Part shown: one piece after another, positions 8,218-18,269 of the stretch | How positions within the stretch are numbered: the stretch's first letter is position 1 | How the letters are laid out: each line of letters opens with the position of its first letter | DNA from: an uncultured Alteromonadaceae bacterium | Lineage (GTDB): Bacteria > Pseudomonadota > Gammaproteobacteria > Enterobacterales > Alteromonadaceae | DNA: 64,000 bases | Direction: 5' to 3' | Assembly (NCBI GenBank): GCA_947501935.1 | Contig: CANMXU010000011.1 | Location: 1 to 64,000, forward strand | Made by a program: the position numbers and the translations under genes | The notes under the pieces: generated by a model | Told to the model about the DNA's origin: nothing | Seen by the model: only the letters and a program-made list of their open reading frames with translations | Database searches by the model: none

Positions 8218-10641
8218 TTAATAAGCTTTTGCAGCAAGCTCAGCGCTGTCAAAGTCATCAACATCAATCACCGCTTTACGGGCTTTTTCAGTTTCAATTA
8301 ACAGCTGTGCTTCTTCTTCATTAATCGCCTCTGCAGCTAAGCCTTTTTCTGCCACTAAATCTAACCGGTAAAAAGGTAATTTTTCCCCCGTAGCGTGACA
8401 AACCTTTTCAAAGATAGGCTCGCAACGCAAAATGTCAGTTAAGGTTTTTTCTAAACAACCTAAAACATTTTCAGGTACTTGAGTTAAATACTGTCCATGT
8501 CCTAAACGATCACGTGCATCACATGGAGTTTGCATCAACTTAGCCACTTGATGATCGGTAACATCCGACGGCTTACTTAACCATTTGCCAAAGGGGAAAA
8601 TAATGGCTCTTAGTGCAAAAGCGACCATACGATTAGGGAAGTTGTCTAATAGGTCACTTATCGCTTGCTGGGTTTTGTATAAAGAGTCTTCAAGCGCCCA
8701 TTGCACTAGCGGGAAGTCTTCAATTTTACGACCTTCATCTTGGTAGCGTTTAAGGGTTGCAGACGATAAATATAAATAACTTAAAATATCACCAAGGCGA
8801 GCGGAAATACGTTCACGGCGTTTTAAGTCGCCACCTAGTACTAACATGGCAATATCTGAAAGCATGGCCAAATTGGTACTAAAACGGGTCATTAGTTGGT
8901 AATAACGACGGGTTTTATCATTAAATGGCGTGCTTAATAAACGTGAGCCTGAAACGGAAAACCATACGCTGCGTAAAATATTGCTAATGGCAAAGCCAAT
9001 GTGGCCAAATAAAGCATGGTCAAAGTCTTCTAATGATTGCTGCTCGTTTGCTAATTTTGCCGCTTCAAGCTCTGCTAATACATAGGGATGACAACGAATA
9101 GCGCCTTGACCGTAAATTATCATACTACGGGTTAAAATATTTGCGCCTTCTACTGTGATCGCAATAGGTGCACCTTGATAGCCGCGGCCTAGGTAATTAC
9201 TTGGGCCCATGCAAACCCCTTTACCACCATGAATGTCCATGGCGTCGGTGATACAGTCACGCATTTTTTCAGTTAAGTGATATTTTGAAATAGCTGAAAT
9301 AACTGAAGGTTTTTCACCGAGATCAATCGCTCCGGTGGAAAGGGTGGTTACTGCGTCCATTAAATAAGCATTACCACCTATGCGAGCTAACGCTTCTTCA
9401 ATACCTTCCATTTTACCAATAGGTAATTTAAATTGACGACGAATACGGCTGTAAGCTCCGGTGGCTAAAGCCATCGATTTTACCCCGCCGGTACTGTTTG
9501 AAGGCAAGGTGATTGCGCGGCCAACAGAGAGGCATTCAACCAACATCCGCCAGCCTTGGCCAGCCATTTTTTCGCCACCAATTATATAGTCAAGCGGTAC
9601 AAAAACTTCATTTCCTTGGGTTGGTCCATTTTGAAACGGTACGTTTAAGGGAAAATGACGACGACCAATAATAACGCCATCAATATCGGTGGGAATAAGC
9701 GCACAGGTAATGCCTAAATCGACAGTGTCGCCTAATAAGCCGTCAGGGTCTTGTAATTTAAAAGCTAAGCCAAGTACTGTCGCGATAGGTGCTAAAGTAA
9801 TATAACGTTTATCCCAAGTTAATTTCATGCCAAGCACTTCTTTGCCTTCAAATTCGCCTTTACAAACAATGCCAAAATCAGGGATAGCGCCCGCGTCAGA
9901 GCCAGCTTCTGGGCTGGTTAAAGCAAAGCAGGGGATTTCATCACCTTTTGCAAGGCGAGGTAGATAATAATCTTGTTGTTCGGTGGTACCATAATGTTGT
10001 AATAACTCACCTGGGCCTAGCGAGTTTGGCACGCCAACGGTACTTGATAAAACAGTAGAAACACTGCTGAGTTTTTGCAATACCCGCGATTGCGCATAGG
10101 CACAAAACTCTAAGCCGCCATATTTTTTCTTAATGATCATGGCAAAGAATTTATTATCTTTAAGGTATTGCCAAACTTCAGGAGAAAGGTCGGCGCGTTC
10201 ATGACAGGTATTCCAGTCATCTACCATAGCGCATACATTTTCAACTGGGCCATTTATAAAGGCTTGTTCTTCCGCGCTAAGTCTAGGTTGTGGGTAGTTA
10301 TGTAATTTATTCCAGTCTGGGTTACCACGAAATAAGTCAGCTTCAAACCATGTGGTTCCTGCATCAAGCGCTTCTTGTTCGGTGGTCGACATTTCCGGCA
10401 TTATCGAGCGGAACATTTTCAGTAAAGGCAAGCTAATGTATTGTTTACGAACGTTTGAAATATTCAAGGGTAATATTATCAGGGCAAAAACTACCCAACT
10501 AACAAACGACACGGTATCTAAAAACGTGCCTAGTGCCATTAATGCTGTAAACGACAAAGTAAAAGTTACTAATGAGCTACGGCTGTATGCCATAAACCAG
10601 CACAGTGCAACCGCAGATAAAAGCCAAAGACAATAGTCCAC
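8218..10641 (-). CDS. fadE: Acyl-CoA dehydrogenase FadE
   Basis: 807 aa, close to the 814 aa of the Escherichia coli enzyme. It catalyses the first, FAD-dependent step of fatty acid beta-oxidation. The first ~65 residues hold two or three hydrophobic membrane segments, as in enterobacterial FadE. The acyl-CoA dehydrogenase core contains [15 protein letters not shown] and [13 protein letters not shown], and the long C-terminal domain is typical. The adjacent divergent gene is yafJ; fadE and yafJ are also close neighbours in Escherichia coli. A FadR-like operator lies 81-97 bp before the start. Confidence 0.96.
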   Translation of the reverse strand: MDYCLWLLSAVALCWFMAYSRSSLVTFTLSFTALMALGTFLDTVSFVSWVVFALIILPLNISNVRKQYISLPLLKMFRSIMPEMSTTEQEALDAGTTWFEADLFRGNPDWNKLHNYPQPRLSAEEQAFINGPVENVCAMVDDWNTCHERADLSPEVWQYLKDNKFFAMIIKKKYGGLEFCAYAQSRVLQKLSSVSTVLSSTVGVPNSLGPGELLQHYGTTEQQDYYLPRLAKGDEIPCFALTSPEAGSDAGAIPDFGIVCKGEFEGKEVLGMKLTWDKRYITLAPIATVLGLAFKLQDPDGLLGDTVDLGITCALIPTDIDGVIIGRRHFPLNVPFQNGPTQGNEVFVPLDYIIGGEKMAGQGWRMLVECLSVGRAITLPSNSTGGVKSMALATGAYSRIRRQFKLPIGKMEGIEEALARIGGNAYLMDAVTTLSTGAIDLGEKPSVISAISKYHLTEKMRDCITDAMDIHGGKGVCMGPSNYLGRGYQGAPIAITVEGANILTRSMIIYGQGAIRCHPYVLAELEAAKLANEQQSLEDFDHALFGHIGFAISNILRSVWFSVSGSRLLSTPFNDKTRRYYQLMTRFSTNLAMLSDIAMLVLGGDLKRRERISARLGDILSYLYLSSATLKRYQDEGRKIEDFPLVQWALEDSLYKTQQAISDLLDNFPNRMVAFALRAIIFPFGKWLSKPSDVTDHQVAKLMQTPCDARDRLGHGQYLTQVPENVLGCLEKTLTDILRCEPIFEKVCHATGEKLPFYRLDLVAEKGLAAEAINEEEAQLLIETEKARKAVIDVDDFDSAELAAKAY

Positions 10642-10721
10642 AATAATTCCTTATTTTAGAAAATTTAAAGTTAGTTCTTACTATTTAGCTATTCAAAAAC
10701 ATTACCTTAACAAAGCTTTAG

Positions 10722-10738
10722 CTAAGGTCTGACCAGAA
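10722..10738. promoter_or_regulatory. FadR-like operator between fadE and yafJ
   Basis: On the minus strand the site reads TTCTGGTCAGACCTTAG, matching the FadR core CTGGTCNGACC in full. It lies in the divergent fadE/yafJ region. FadR repression of fadE by the same kind of site is established in Escherichia coli. Confidence 0.6.
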
Positions 10739-10856
10739 GCTATAGATTAACTTAAGAGTAAAACTAAATACATTTTTAAGCAAATAAATCTCGATGCTTT
10801 TAAGCGGCTAATGGTATTATCAATATTAGTAGATATTGAATATTCTTGGAGTAAAA

Positions 10857-11645
10857 ATGTGTGAGCTACTAGCGATGAGCGCAAATGTGCCTACCGATAT
10901 ATGTTTTAGTTTTAGTGGCTTAATGCAACGTGGTGGTAATACCGGACCACACAAAGACGGTTGGGGGATTACCTTTTATGAAGGTAAAGGCTGCCGTAGC
11001 TTTAAAGATCCGTTGCCAAGTGCCGAGTCACCTATTGCGCATTTGGTTACCGACTACCCGATTAAAAGTGAAGCGGTGGTTTGCCATATCAGGCAAGCTA
11101 ATTCTGGCGAAGTTAATTTAGAAAATACGCACCCTTTTATCCGACAAATTTGGGGACGACATTGGACCTATGCCCACAATGGTCAATTGGCGGATTATAA
11201 GCAAGCACTACCGGTTAAATATCATATGCCGGTTGGACAAACCGACAGCGAGCACGCATTTTGTTGGTTGATGGATCAAATACATTTGCGCTTTGGCACG
11301 GCTGAGCCAGATGCTAAAACATTGTTTACTTATATTGCTAGCCTGTGTGATGACATTCGTAAGCTAGGTGTTTTTAATTTAATTTTAACCAATGGAGAAT
11401 GTATTTTTGCATATTGCACTAACAACTTACATTGGATCACCCGCCGAGCACCTTTTGGAAAAGCAAGTTTAATTGATGCGGAAATGGTGGTGAATTTTCA
11501 TGAAGAAACCACCGCGAATGATGTGGTTACTGTTATCGCGACTCGACCATTAACCGATGATGAACAGTGGCATAAAATGGCAACAGGCCAATGGCAACTA
11601 TTTCAATTAGGTGAGTCAATCGCTTCGGGCAAAGCAATAACGTAG
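10857..11645 (+). CDS. yafJ: Class II glutamine amidotransferase YafJ
   Basis: 262 aa. Translation from 10857 gives Met-Cys, which puts the N-terminal nucleophile Cys2 in place (MCELLAMSANVP) once the methionine is removed. GGAG lies 5 nt upstream. An in-frame start 21 nt earlier would bury the nucleophile. Further class II motifs are CHIRQANSGEVNLENTHPF and the YAHNGQL stretch. There is no synthase domain, so the ammonia acceptor is unknown, as for YafJ in general. Confidence 0.93.
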   Translation: MCELLAMSANVPTDICFSFSGLMQRGGNTGPHKDGWGITFYEGKGCRSFKDPLPSAESPIAHLVTDYPIKSEAVVCHIRQANSGEVNLENTHPFIRQIWGRHWTYAHNGQLADYKQALPVKYHMPVGQTDSEHAFCWLMDQIHLRFGTAEPDAKTLFTYIASLCDDIRKLGVFNLILTNGECIFAYCTNNLHWITRRAPFGKASLIDAEMVVNFHEETTANDVVTVIATRPLTDDEQWHKMATGQWQLFQLGESIASGKAIT

Positions 11646-11688
11646 CTGCAAGCTATAAGCTAATAGAAAAAAATCAACTTTTCATTCC

Positions 11689-11723
11689 CTTGAAACTGAT
11701 GCTTATTTTTGGTCAGTTTCAAG
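11689..11723 (-). other. Hairpin overlapping the 3' end of the DUF3108 gene
   Basis: CTTGAAACTGA (11689-11699) and TCAGTTTCAAG (11713-11723) form a perfect 11-bp stem whose 13-nt loop holds the stop codon of the minus-strand gene. It may end the purMN-DUF3108 transcript or protect its 3' end. There is no adjacent T-run. Confidence 0.4.
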
Positions 11724-12515
11724 CGCAGTTAATTGCGCTTCAAGTTGCTCTACACCTGATTTCATTTGATAGAGTTTTACTAATAAATAGTTAAGCTCTG
11801 GTGCAAACCACGCATAAGTAATACGTTTTTTCTCGGTAACTTCGCGTTTAAAGCGTACAGTTTTCACTAAACCGTAAGGTAGCATTAACTCTTCTTCACC
11901 GTCATATTCATAGTTATAATTTTTAATATTGCCAGAAGTGCTGATCACCGGATAGCTGAACGACTTTTGCTCTGGATTCGCAATTAAGCCGAGGCGGTGT
12001 TGTAAATGATAACTAAGTTTGTCTTGAATATTTTCAGGGAAATCAATGGTGTGATCTTTTTTTCGAGTTAAATCTTTTGCACTGTGATTATTGATGTCGA
12101 ATAGCCAGTGATACTTTTTATCTCTGCCTGTGCCTTCGCGGGAATAAGTATATTGAGTTGGAATAATTTTGTTCGGTTGCAATTGGTCAAATTGAACGAT
12201 GGAATGTTCTTGACGTTGATCCGAAAAAATCAACCACTTAATATCGCTATGATAACTATATTCAGCGGTATTATCGCTGAGGTATTTTAATTGCCGAACA
12301 CCTGAGCCAACAGGATCTGATTTATGAATAATACTGTACGTGGCGGTGAAAGGAGCAATAACGTGATGATTACTTTTTAGATGAGTAGCCACATCATTGT
12401 GCACATTAACAGGGGGATTATTTAGTGCGTAAACATTAGTAACCGATAAACTTATTGTCAGTAAGCTCAATGAAAGCAGCTTATATAAATTACCCGTACG
12501 AAATGTTTTTACCAT
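11703..12515 (-). CDS. DUF3108 periplasmic protein
   Basis: 270 aa with an N-terminal signal peptide: a basic start, a hydrophobic run LLSLSLLTISLSV, and a likely cleavage after VYA near residue 30. The remainder reads as a beta-rich DUF3108 domain, recognisable from FTATYSIIHKSDPVGSG and the closing pattern ITYAWFAPELNYLLVKL. The function of the family is not established. It lies 44 bp downstream of purN on the same strand, the usual place for this family in Alteromonadales. Confidence 0.8.
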   Translation of the reverse strand: MVKTFRTGNLYKLLSLSLLTISLSVTNVYALNNPPVNVHNDVATHLKSNHHVIAPFTATYSIIHKSDPVGSGVRQLKYLSDNTAEYSYHSDIKWLIFSDQRQEHSIVQFDQLQPNKIIPTQYTYSREGTGRDKKYHWLFDINNHSAKDLTRKKDHTIDFPENIQDKLSYHLQHRLGLIANPEQKSFSYPVISTSGNIKNYNYEYDGEEELMLPYGLVKTVRFKREVTEKKRITYAWFAPELNYLLVKLYQMKSGVEQLEAQLTALETDQK

Positions 12516-12559
12516 AATAACCCTCTTTTAATTTAATGGTTTAATGACTTTTACTGTTA

Positions 12560-13204
12560 TTAATCTTCGCTAGCATACCCTGTTGCGGGCAATACCGCAT
12601 TGTCGATTAATACTTGCTGATTGCGCATTACCAAGCGTTTTTGACAAAACCATTTTACCACTAGCGGGTAAATACGGTGTTCTTGCTCATGCACACGCTC
12701 AGCTAAGTCTTCAGCATTATCATCGTCAAATACCGGAACTTTTGCTTGCAGTACTACCGGACCACCATCAAGCTCTTCGGTAACAAAGTGAACACTTACG
12801 CCGTGCTCTGTATCGTTAGCGTCAATCGCACGTTGGTGAGTATTTAACCCTTGATATTTGGGCAACAAAGAAGGGTGAATATTAAGTAAACGCCCTTGGT
12901 AATGTTGCACAAACTCAGGCGTTAAAATACGCATAAAGCCAGCAAGTACAATTAAGTCAGGTTGATAGTTATCAATGGTTTTGACTAGCGCTTGGTCATA
13001 AAGTTCACGACTTTCGAAATCGCGATGTGATAACGCTTCATTGCCAATGTTAGCAAGTTGGGCACGGGTTAGGCCGTATGCATCTGCTTTATTGGCAATA
13101 ACACCAACAACATCACCAGGATAATCAACAGATTTGCAGGCATCAATAATTGCCTGCAAATTAGTGCCGCTACCAGAAATTAGTACAACTATTCGGCAGG
13201 ACAT
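12560..13204 (-). CDS. purN: Phosphoribosylglycinamide formyltransferase 1
   Basis: 214 aa. It transfers a formyl group from 10-formyltetrahydrofolate to GAR in purine synthesis. The phosphate-binding start VLISGSGTNLQAII is intact, as are the catalytic Asn and His in LLNIHPSLLPKYQG and the catalytic Asp in EELDGGPVV. Its start codon lies 2 nt after the purM stop codon, indicating translational coupling. Confidence 0.97.
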   Translation of the reverse strand: MSCRIVVLISGSGTNLQAIIDACKSVDYPGDVVGVIANKADAYGLTRAQLANIGNEALSHRDFESRELYDQALVKTIDNYQPDLIVLAGFMRILTPEFVQHYQGRLLNIHPSLLPKYQGLNTHQRAIDANDTEHGVSVHFVTEELDGGPVVLQAKVPVFDDDNAEDLAERVHEQEHRIYPLVVKWFCQKRLVMRNQQVLIDNAVLPATGYASED

Positions 13205-13206
13205 TA

Positions 13207-14265
13207 TTATACCTCTGACATTACCACTTGTTCTTCGCCTTGTGCTAAATCAGCAATAGCACCAATGTGCCAAGCGTTTTCACCATTAGCGTTAAGAATG
13301 TCGATGCTTTGTGCTAACTTATCAGCAGGAACAACAATAACCATACCTACACCACAGTTAAAGGTGCGGTACATTTCATGGCTAGTAATGTTGCCATTGG
13401 TTTGTAGCCAGTTGAAAATTTCTGGCCATTGCCAGCTTTTCTCATTAATAATGGCTTGGGCATTTTCAGGTAATACGCGAGGAATATTTTCCCAGAAACC
13501 ACCGCCAGTGATATGTGAAAGGGCGTGTACTTCAACTTCTTTTAATAAAGCGAGTACTGATTTCACGTAAATGTTGGTTGGCTCTAATAAATGCTCAGCT
13601 AATGGCTTACCATTTAATAGCTCGTTCGTATCAGTATTGTTAACTTCTAATACTTTACGAATTAAAGAGTAACCATTTGAATGAGGACCTGATGAACCTA
13701 AAGCGACAAGTTGGTCGCCAGCAGCTACTTTAGTGCCGTCAAGTAAACGAGATTTTTCAGCAACACCTACACAGAAACCAGCAATATCGTAATCGCCTTT
13801 ATGGTACATGCCTGGCATTTCAGCGGTTTCACCGCCAACTAAAGCACAAGCTGAGCGTACACAACCTTCAGCAATACCTTCAACAACCGCTGAAGCAACG
13901 TCAACATCAAGTTTTGCAGTTGCGTAGTAATCTAAGAAAAATAACGGCTCAGCACCTTGTACAATTAAGTCGTTTACACACATAGCCACTAAATCAATGC
14001 CTACGGTGTCATGCTTAGCTAAATCAATAGCTAGGCGTAATTTAGTACCAACACCATCGGTGCCAGCTACTAATACTGGCTCTTTGTAACCAGTAGGAAG
14101 TTGACAAACAGAACCGAATCCGCCTAAACCACCCATTACTTCAGGGCGAGTTGTGCGTTTTACCGCTCCCTTAATGTTCTCTACCAACGCATTGCCTGCA
14201 TCTATGTCAACACCTGCGTCTTTATAGCTAAGAGACTGTTTTTGTTCGCTCACTGGAAACCTCAA
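13207..14265 (-). CDS. purM: Phosphoribosylformylglycinamidine cyclo-ligase (AIR synthetase)
   Basis: 352 aa (345 in Escherichia coli). It closes the imidazole ring using ATP to give AIR. Family motifs include [12 protein letters not shown] at the N-terminus, [24 protein letters not shown] and [13 protein letters not shown]. It is the first gene of the purM-purN-DUF3108 operon. I see no clear PurR operator in the 110-bp gap to the divergent DUF2066 gene. Confidence 0.97.
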   Translation of the reverse strand: MRFPVSEQKQSLSYKDAGVDIDAGNALVENIKGAVKRTTRPEVMGGLGGFGSVCQLPTGYKEPVLVAGTDGVGTKLRLAIDLAKHDTVGIDLVAMCVNDLIVQGAEPLFFLDYYATAKLDVDVASAVVEGIAEGCVRSACALVGGETAEMPGMYHKGDYDIAGFCVGVAEKSRLLDGTKVAAGDQLVALGSSGPHSNGYSLIRKVLEVNNTDTNELLNGKPLAEHLLEPTNIYVKSVLALLKEVEVHALSHITGGGFWENIPRVLPENAQAIINEKSWQWPEIFNWLQTNGNITSHEMYRTFNCGVGMVIVVPADKLAQSIDILNANGENAWHIGAIADLAQGEEQVVMSEV

Positions 14266-14375
14266 TTAATTACCGATAGTATCTAAAGGCGCATATTCTA
14301 ACAGCGCATTGCACTAGAGAGAAATTATTTTTGATATGTGATTAAAATAAATCTCATTATGGTAAGATCTGCACC

Positions 14376-15500
14376 ATGAAAATATTTTGTCCATTTATTA
14401 TGCTTCGATACTTACTTGTTTTTTATGTGGTTATTTTTTCGACTACTGCGCTTTCTGTAGAAGTGACGGATTTATACGTGGCTAAAATTCCAGTGGCTTC
14501 ACAGGTTAATGCCGAACGAGATAAAGCGCTGAAAAAAGCGATGGCAGCGGTACTAGTTAAAGTTGGCGGTCAAGAAAGTGTGCTTACCGAGCCCTTATTA
14601 AAGAAGGCTTTAGCGAATTCTCGCAGTTATATGTCGCAATATCGTTATGTTCGTAATAATGATGAAAACCAATTATTAGCCAGTTTTGACGAAGCAAAAA
14701 TTAATCAACTCTTTATTGAAGCCAACTTACCTTTATGGGGCAGTTTACGTCCGCAGGTGCTGTTATGGTTAGTAGAAGAAGACGGTTTATCGCGCGATAT
14801 TTTATCAGCGAGTGCTAATTCACCTCTGCCACCATTAGTTGCTGATTTTTCAGACTCACGTGGTTTACCTATTTTATTGCCGTTAATGGACTTAACCGAT
14901 GTTAGCCAAATTAATATTGCTGATTTTTGGGGACGTTTTAAAACACCGATCGAGCAAGCCTCACAACGTTATATTGCTGAAATGGCGGTAGTGGTGCGGA
15001 TCTCAAATGACAGTTTAATTACTGAGCCGCAGGCCATGGATAACTGCCAACCACTGTGTGGACAAAAATCGTATGTAATTGATTGGACATTATTTTCTGA
15101 TAGCCAATCGATTAGCTCAAAAAGTTTAGACTTTAGCTACCAAGGCGTAAATAAGTCGAGCTTACTTGAACAAGGTTTAGCAGATATCACTCAAGTGATT
15201 TATCAGCGTTATGCCTTAGCAACGAATTCAGAGCAAGAATATACCATTGATATTGCTAATGTTGACGATATGGCCACTTATGTAACTATAGTTGAGTTCT
15301 TACAAGAGCTTTCGTCTGTCAGTAGCATTCAATTAAAGCAGGCCAAAGGTAACAGTCGCCGTTTTTCACTTGAATTAATTGGCTCTAAACAAGCGTTCTT
15401 AGCCTCGTTAAAATTAAATAAAAAATTAGCGCAGTTTATTGACCCATTAGCTGACATTGACCCTAATGCGGTGCCGGTGTTTTTATGGGAGTCTGAATGA
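14376..15500 (+). CDS. DUF2066 exported protein
   Basis: 374 aa with an N-terminal signal peptide (LLVFYVVIFSTTALS, cleavage near residue 28). The body matches the DUF2066 family: VPVASQVNAERDKALKKA-like start, then a conserved LWGSLRPQVLLWLVEEDG segment near residue 120. The function is unknown. It overlaps hda by 4 bp, so the two are translationally coupled, an arrangement common in this order. A second ATG at 14400 would also leave a signal peptide. Confidence 0.8.
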   Translation: MKIFCPFIMLRYLLVFYVVIFSTTALSVEVTDLYVAKIPVASQVNAERDKALKKAMAAVLVKVGGQESVLTEPLLKKALANSRSYMSQYRYVRNNDENQLLASFDEAKINQLFIEANLPLWGSLRPQVLLWLVEEDGLSRDILSASANSPLPPLVADFSDSRGLPILLPLMDLTDVSQINIADFWGRFKTPIEQASQRYIAEMAVVVRISNDSLITEPQAMDNCQPLCGQKSYVIDWTLFSDSQSISSKSLDFSYQGVNKSSLLEQGLADITQVIYQRYALATNSEQEYTIDIANVDDMATYVTIVEFLQELSSVSSIQLKQAKGNSRRFSLELIGSKQAFLASLKLNKKLAQFIDPLADIDPNAVPVFLWESE

Positions 15501-16207
15501 AAAATACTGAGCAATTAGCCTTAGCGGTACAATTACCTGATGATGAAACCTTTGCTAGCTTTTGTGGTGATAGTAATGCGGTGGTAGTTGAGCAGTTAGA
15601 GCAATTTATTTATACCATAGCAGAGCAAGAAAATTTACCGATTGGCTTTTACCTGTTTGGTCAAAGTGGCTCTGGAAAATCACATTTATTACATGCCAGC
15701 TGTGCATACGCAGAACAACATGGTTACTCTTCGTTGTGTTTATCACTTTCTGAATTAACTCAGCTGTCAGTTGATGTTTTGGAAGGCTTAGAGCACATTG
15801 ACTTGATCTGCTTAGACGATATTCAATGTATAGCTAACGACAGCCAGTGGCAACAAGCGGTATTCGATTTATATAATCGTGTTATTGAGCAAAATAAGCG
15901 TTTGATCATCACTGCTAATCTACCCGCTAAAGAATTGGGCATGAGCTTACCCGATTTAGTTTCACGACTCAATTGGGGCTATATTGAACAAATAAAGCCT
16001 TTAGATGATGACGGTAAGTTAGCAACACTGCAGTATCGCGCAAAGCAGCGCGGCGTATATTTGTCAGATGAAGTGGCTAAATATTTATTGAATCATTTAA
16101 GCAGGCAAATGAAAGATTTAGTCAGTTCGCTTGATGCACTTGATAAAGCGTCGATAAGGGAACAGCGAAAAATTACTATTCCCTTTATTAAAGATGTTTT
16201 ACTTTAG
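15497..16207 (+). CDS. hda: DnaA-related regulatory inactivator Hda
   Basis: 236 aa, the usual length. With the DNA-loaded sliding clamp it stimulates ATP hydrolysis by DnaA after initiation. It has an AAA+ Walker A GQSGSGKS (~55-62), a Walker B-like LICLDDIQ, and the closing KITIPFIKDVL typical of Hda; it lacks the DnaA DNA-binding domain. The N-terminal clamp-binding motif reads QLALAV where Escherichia coli has QLSLPL, so the proline is lost. PDDETFASF follows as in other Hda proteins. Confidence 0.94.
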   Translation: MKNTEQLALAVQLPDDETFASFCGDSNAVVVEQLEQFIYTIAEQENLPIGFYLFGQSGSGKSHLLHASCAYAEQHGYSSLCLSLSELTQLSVDVLEGLEHIDLICLDDIQCIANDSQWQQAVFDLYNRVIEQNKRLIITANLPAKELGMSLPDLVSRLNWGYIEQIKPLDDDGKLATLQYRAKQRGVYLSDEVAKYLLNHLSRQMKDLVSSLDALDKASIREQRKITIPFIKDVLL

Positions 16208-16236
16208 CCAAAGCTTGGTTATTTGTTGTTAGAGCT

Positions 16237-18198
16237 TTATGGTTGTGGAAGCTCGGGCTGAGCATATCTTAACCAGTTCACTGGGCGTTCATTATGATTT
16301 AAATTATGCTCATCTGCACTTTTAGCTGCTTTTTCGGCACTGGCTTTTGAAGAACTAATCGGGCTAATTTCAAGGTTATCTAACCAATCATTTCCTTCTA
16401 TCATCGCAATCGGCTCTGGTAAGCTTGCAATGGCGGCGGCAGAGTCAAATTCTGGCAATATACGCTCTGCAACAAATAATACCCGTGGTTTTATATTAGC
16501 TTCAGCGATACGCCCGCGTTGCCCCCAAGTTACAATATAATCCCTTGATGATACGTTATCACCAGTTGGCTGATTGGTAATAGCTACATCACGAATAATA
16601 CCATATCGAGATTGCATCATTAACTCTTCAAATAACATCGCATAGTCTTCTCTTAAACTTGAAAAATTATAAAAGTCACTGGCATGCTCTGGGCTGAAGA
16701 AAGCTTCTATATCACTAGGTTGGTAATTTTTCTGAGTGTCATTGGCACTTTCCCCATGAAAGCTAACCTGCGCTAAGGCATACATTTCACTACTATTTAA
16801 TGGATAGGTTAACGCTAATTGATCAGACTCAAAGTCAGTGGCTAAAGCCGCAGCTAAAATGCTGGTATTCGATGAATGACTTAGCCATTCATTACTCGGG
16901 AAAAAGTCATTGGCATGAGCCAATTCATGATAAAGCAATGATGTTAATCTAGGCAAACCGTCTGCTTGAGTGCGACTGGTGCGTTCATCGTCAGCAACAA
17001 AGCTATTGGCATAGTCATTGTCTTTAACAAAACGCCATGGCATAACAAAGGTTAAATCATTACCAAAATCTGAGCGATAATCCGGGGCTTCATTAATAGT
17101 ATCGCGCTCATCAGCGGTTAACCACAAATTACTCGCATCTAGATAAATAGCCCCAGTGACCGCCCAATAAAAAGAAGGTCTAACATCATAAGATATTACA
17201 ATGGCTGTGGTTGCTCTCAGTAAGTTTTTAAAATCGTTATTGGTGTCATTATTTTCTAAAAATTCTTGAAAACGCTCACCCATCCATGCGTGAGATACCA
17301 CCACGCGATCCATAATATCATCAACCGTTGGGTTCGTGGTATCTTGAGCGATAAGAGGGAGGGTTCCTAGGGCGCAAGAGTCGGTAAATTGGTTTGAATA
17401 AACACAATTGACTAGGCTGTCGGCGTAAGGAGAACTTGCTTTATAAGGGAATACGCTAGCAATGGTTTCTTCAAAATAAGCATCGGTTTTGATGCTGCTG
17501 GCATTTTCTACTAAAACACTAACCACATCAGTATGGGTTGTGCCGTTTTGACTTAAGGTTACTTGAAAGCGTAATTCAGTGTCTTGTTCAACCTCTGGTG
17601 CATCAAAAAATATTGCTAACTTACCATCAGTATCATTGTCGGTAACTTGAACCTTAGGACCTAATATTTGCTGCCAAGTGAGGTTGTTTTCATTTAAACT
17701 TGCTGAGACCTCTGCTCGTAAAGAGACTTTATTTCCTTCAATTACGGCATGGCCTAAACGCACGTTAAGCAGGTTTCGTGCACTGGTTACTTCAACACTG
17801 TAATCTTGTGTCTGGCGAGCAAGGCCGGCAACATCATAACTGACGCTAAATTGATATTGCCCAGCTGTGGGTGCGGTAAATGCAATAACTTTACTGGTAT
17901 TGGCTAAAAAGGTAACTGAAGGCCCCGAGTTTTGTTGCCAGCTGATATTACTGACAGTTTGATTCGGCACATTTAATACTAGCTCAATCGCTTCATTAGC
18001 CTGAATAATGCCGTTATCAACGACGCTGGCGTTAGGTAATGTATTGTCGTCGTTACTTGGGGCATCACTGCCGCAATTTGACAATAGGCAACCACCACAA
18101 TTTGCTAATAAGCTAAGCGAAACTGCAGTAATTAGCATTCTAGCTAGTACTTTATAAATACGTTTAGCTGCAAAGTTTGAAACACCATTATCCTTCAT
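16237..18198 (-). CDS. Lipoprotein with zinc-metallopeptidase motif HExxH
   Basis: About 653 aa. The signal peptide ends in a lipobox, SLLANC, followed by a Cys-rich stretch, so it is probably membrane-anchored. Residues ~60-240 read as two immunoglobulin/PKD-like beta domains, each with a WQQ-x-(S/L)GP motif. Residues ~245-600 contain HELAH (~424-428), with later acidic motifs (MLFEELMM) that could give the third zinc ligand. I do not recognise the family. I chose the ATG at 18198 because AAAGG lies 9 nt upstream; an in-frame ATG at 18234 adds 12 residues. It is convergent with hda and 71 bp downstream of DUF2069, so it could belong to the bepA operon. Confidence 0.7.
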   Translation of the reverse strand: MKDNGVSNFAAKRIYKVLARMLITAVSLSLLANCGGCLLSNCGSDAPSNDDNTLPNASVVDNGIIQANEAIELVLNVPNQTVSNISWQQNSGPSVTFLANTSKVIAFTAPTAGQYQFSVSYDVAGLARQTQDYSVEVTSARNLLNVRLGHAVIEGNKVSLRAEVSASLNENNLTWQQILGPKVQVTDNDTDGKLAIFFDAPEVEQDTELRFQVTLSQNGTTHTDVVSVLVENASSIKTDAYFEETIASVFPYKASSPYADSLVNCVYSNQFTDSCALGTLPLIAQDTTNPTVDDIMDRVVVSHAWMGERFQEFLENNDTNNDFKNLLRATTAIVISYDVRPSFYWAVTGAIYLDASNLWLTADERDTINEAPDYRSDFGNDLTFVMPWRFVKDNDYANSFVADDERTSRTQADGLPRLTSLLYHELAHANDFFPSNEWLSHSSNTSILAAALATDFESDQLALTYPLNSSEMYALAQVSFHGESANDTQKNYQPSDIEAFFSPEHASDFYNFSSLREDYAMLFEELMMQSRYGIIRDVAITNQPTGDNVSSRDYIVTWGQRGRIAEANIKPRVLFVAERILPEFDSAAAIASLPEPIAMIEGNDWLDNLEISPISSSKASAEKAAKSADEHNLNHNERPVNWLRYAQPELPQP

Positions 18199-18269
18199 TA
18201 TTTTCATCCCTTTAAATAAAATATCGGTTAGCACTTATCAACCTCTGGCCATTTCTGGCAATGCTTAGC

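Noticed and set aside
10352..10636. 94-codon open frame on the plus strand inside fadE
   Set aside because: It is antisense to the conserved N-terminal part of fadE and has no protein features of its own.
8218..10641. Two adjacent acyl-CoA dehydrogenases as a recent gene duplication
   Set aside because: They differ in length (603 and 807 aa), in membrane segments and in sequence around the motifs; they belong to separate old subfamilies.
13207..14375. A PurR operator upstream of purM
   Set aside because: No sequence close to ACGCAAACGTTTGCGT is present in the 110-bp gap.
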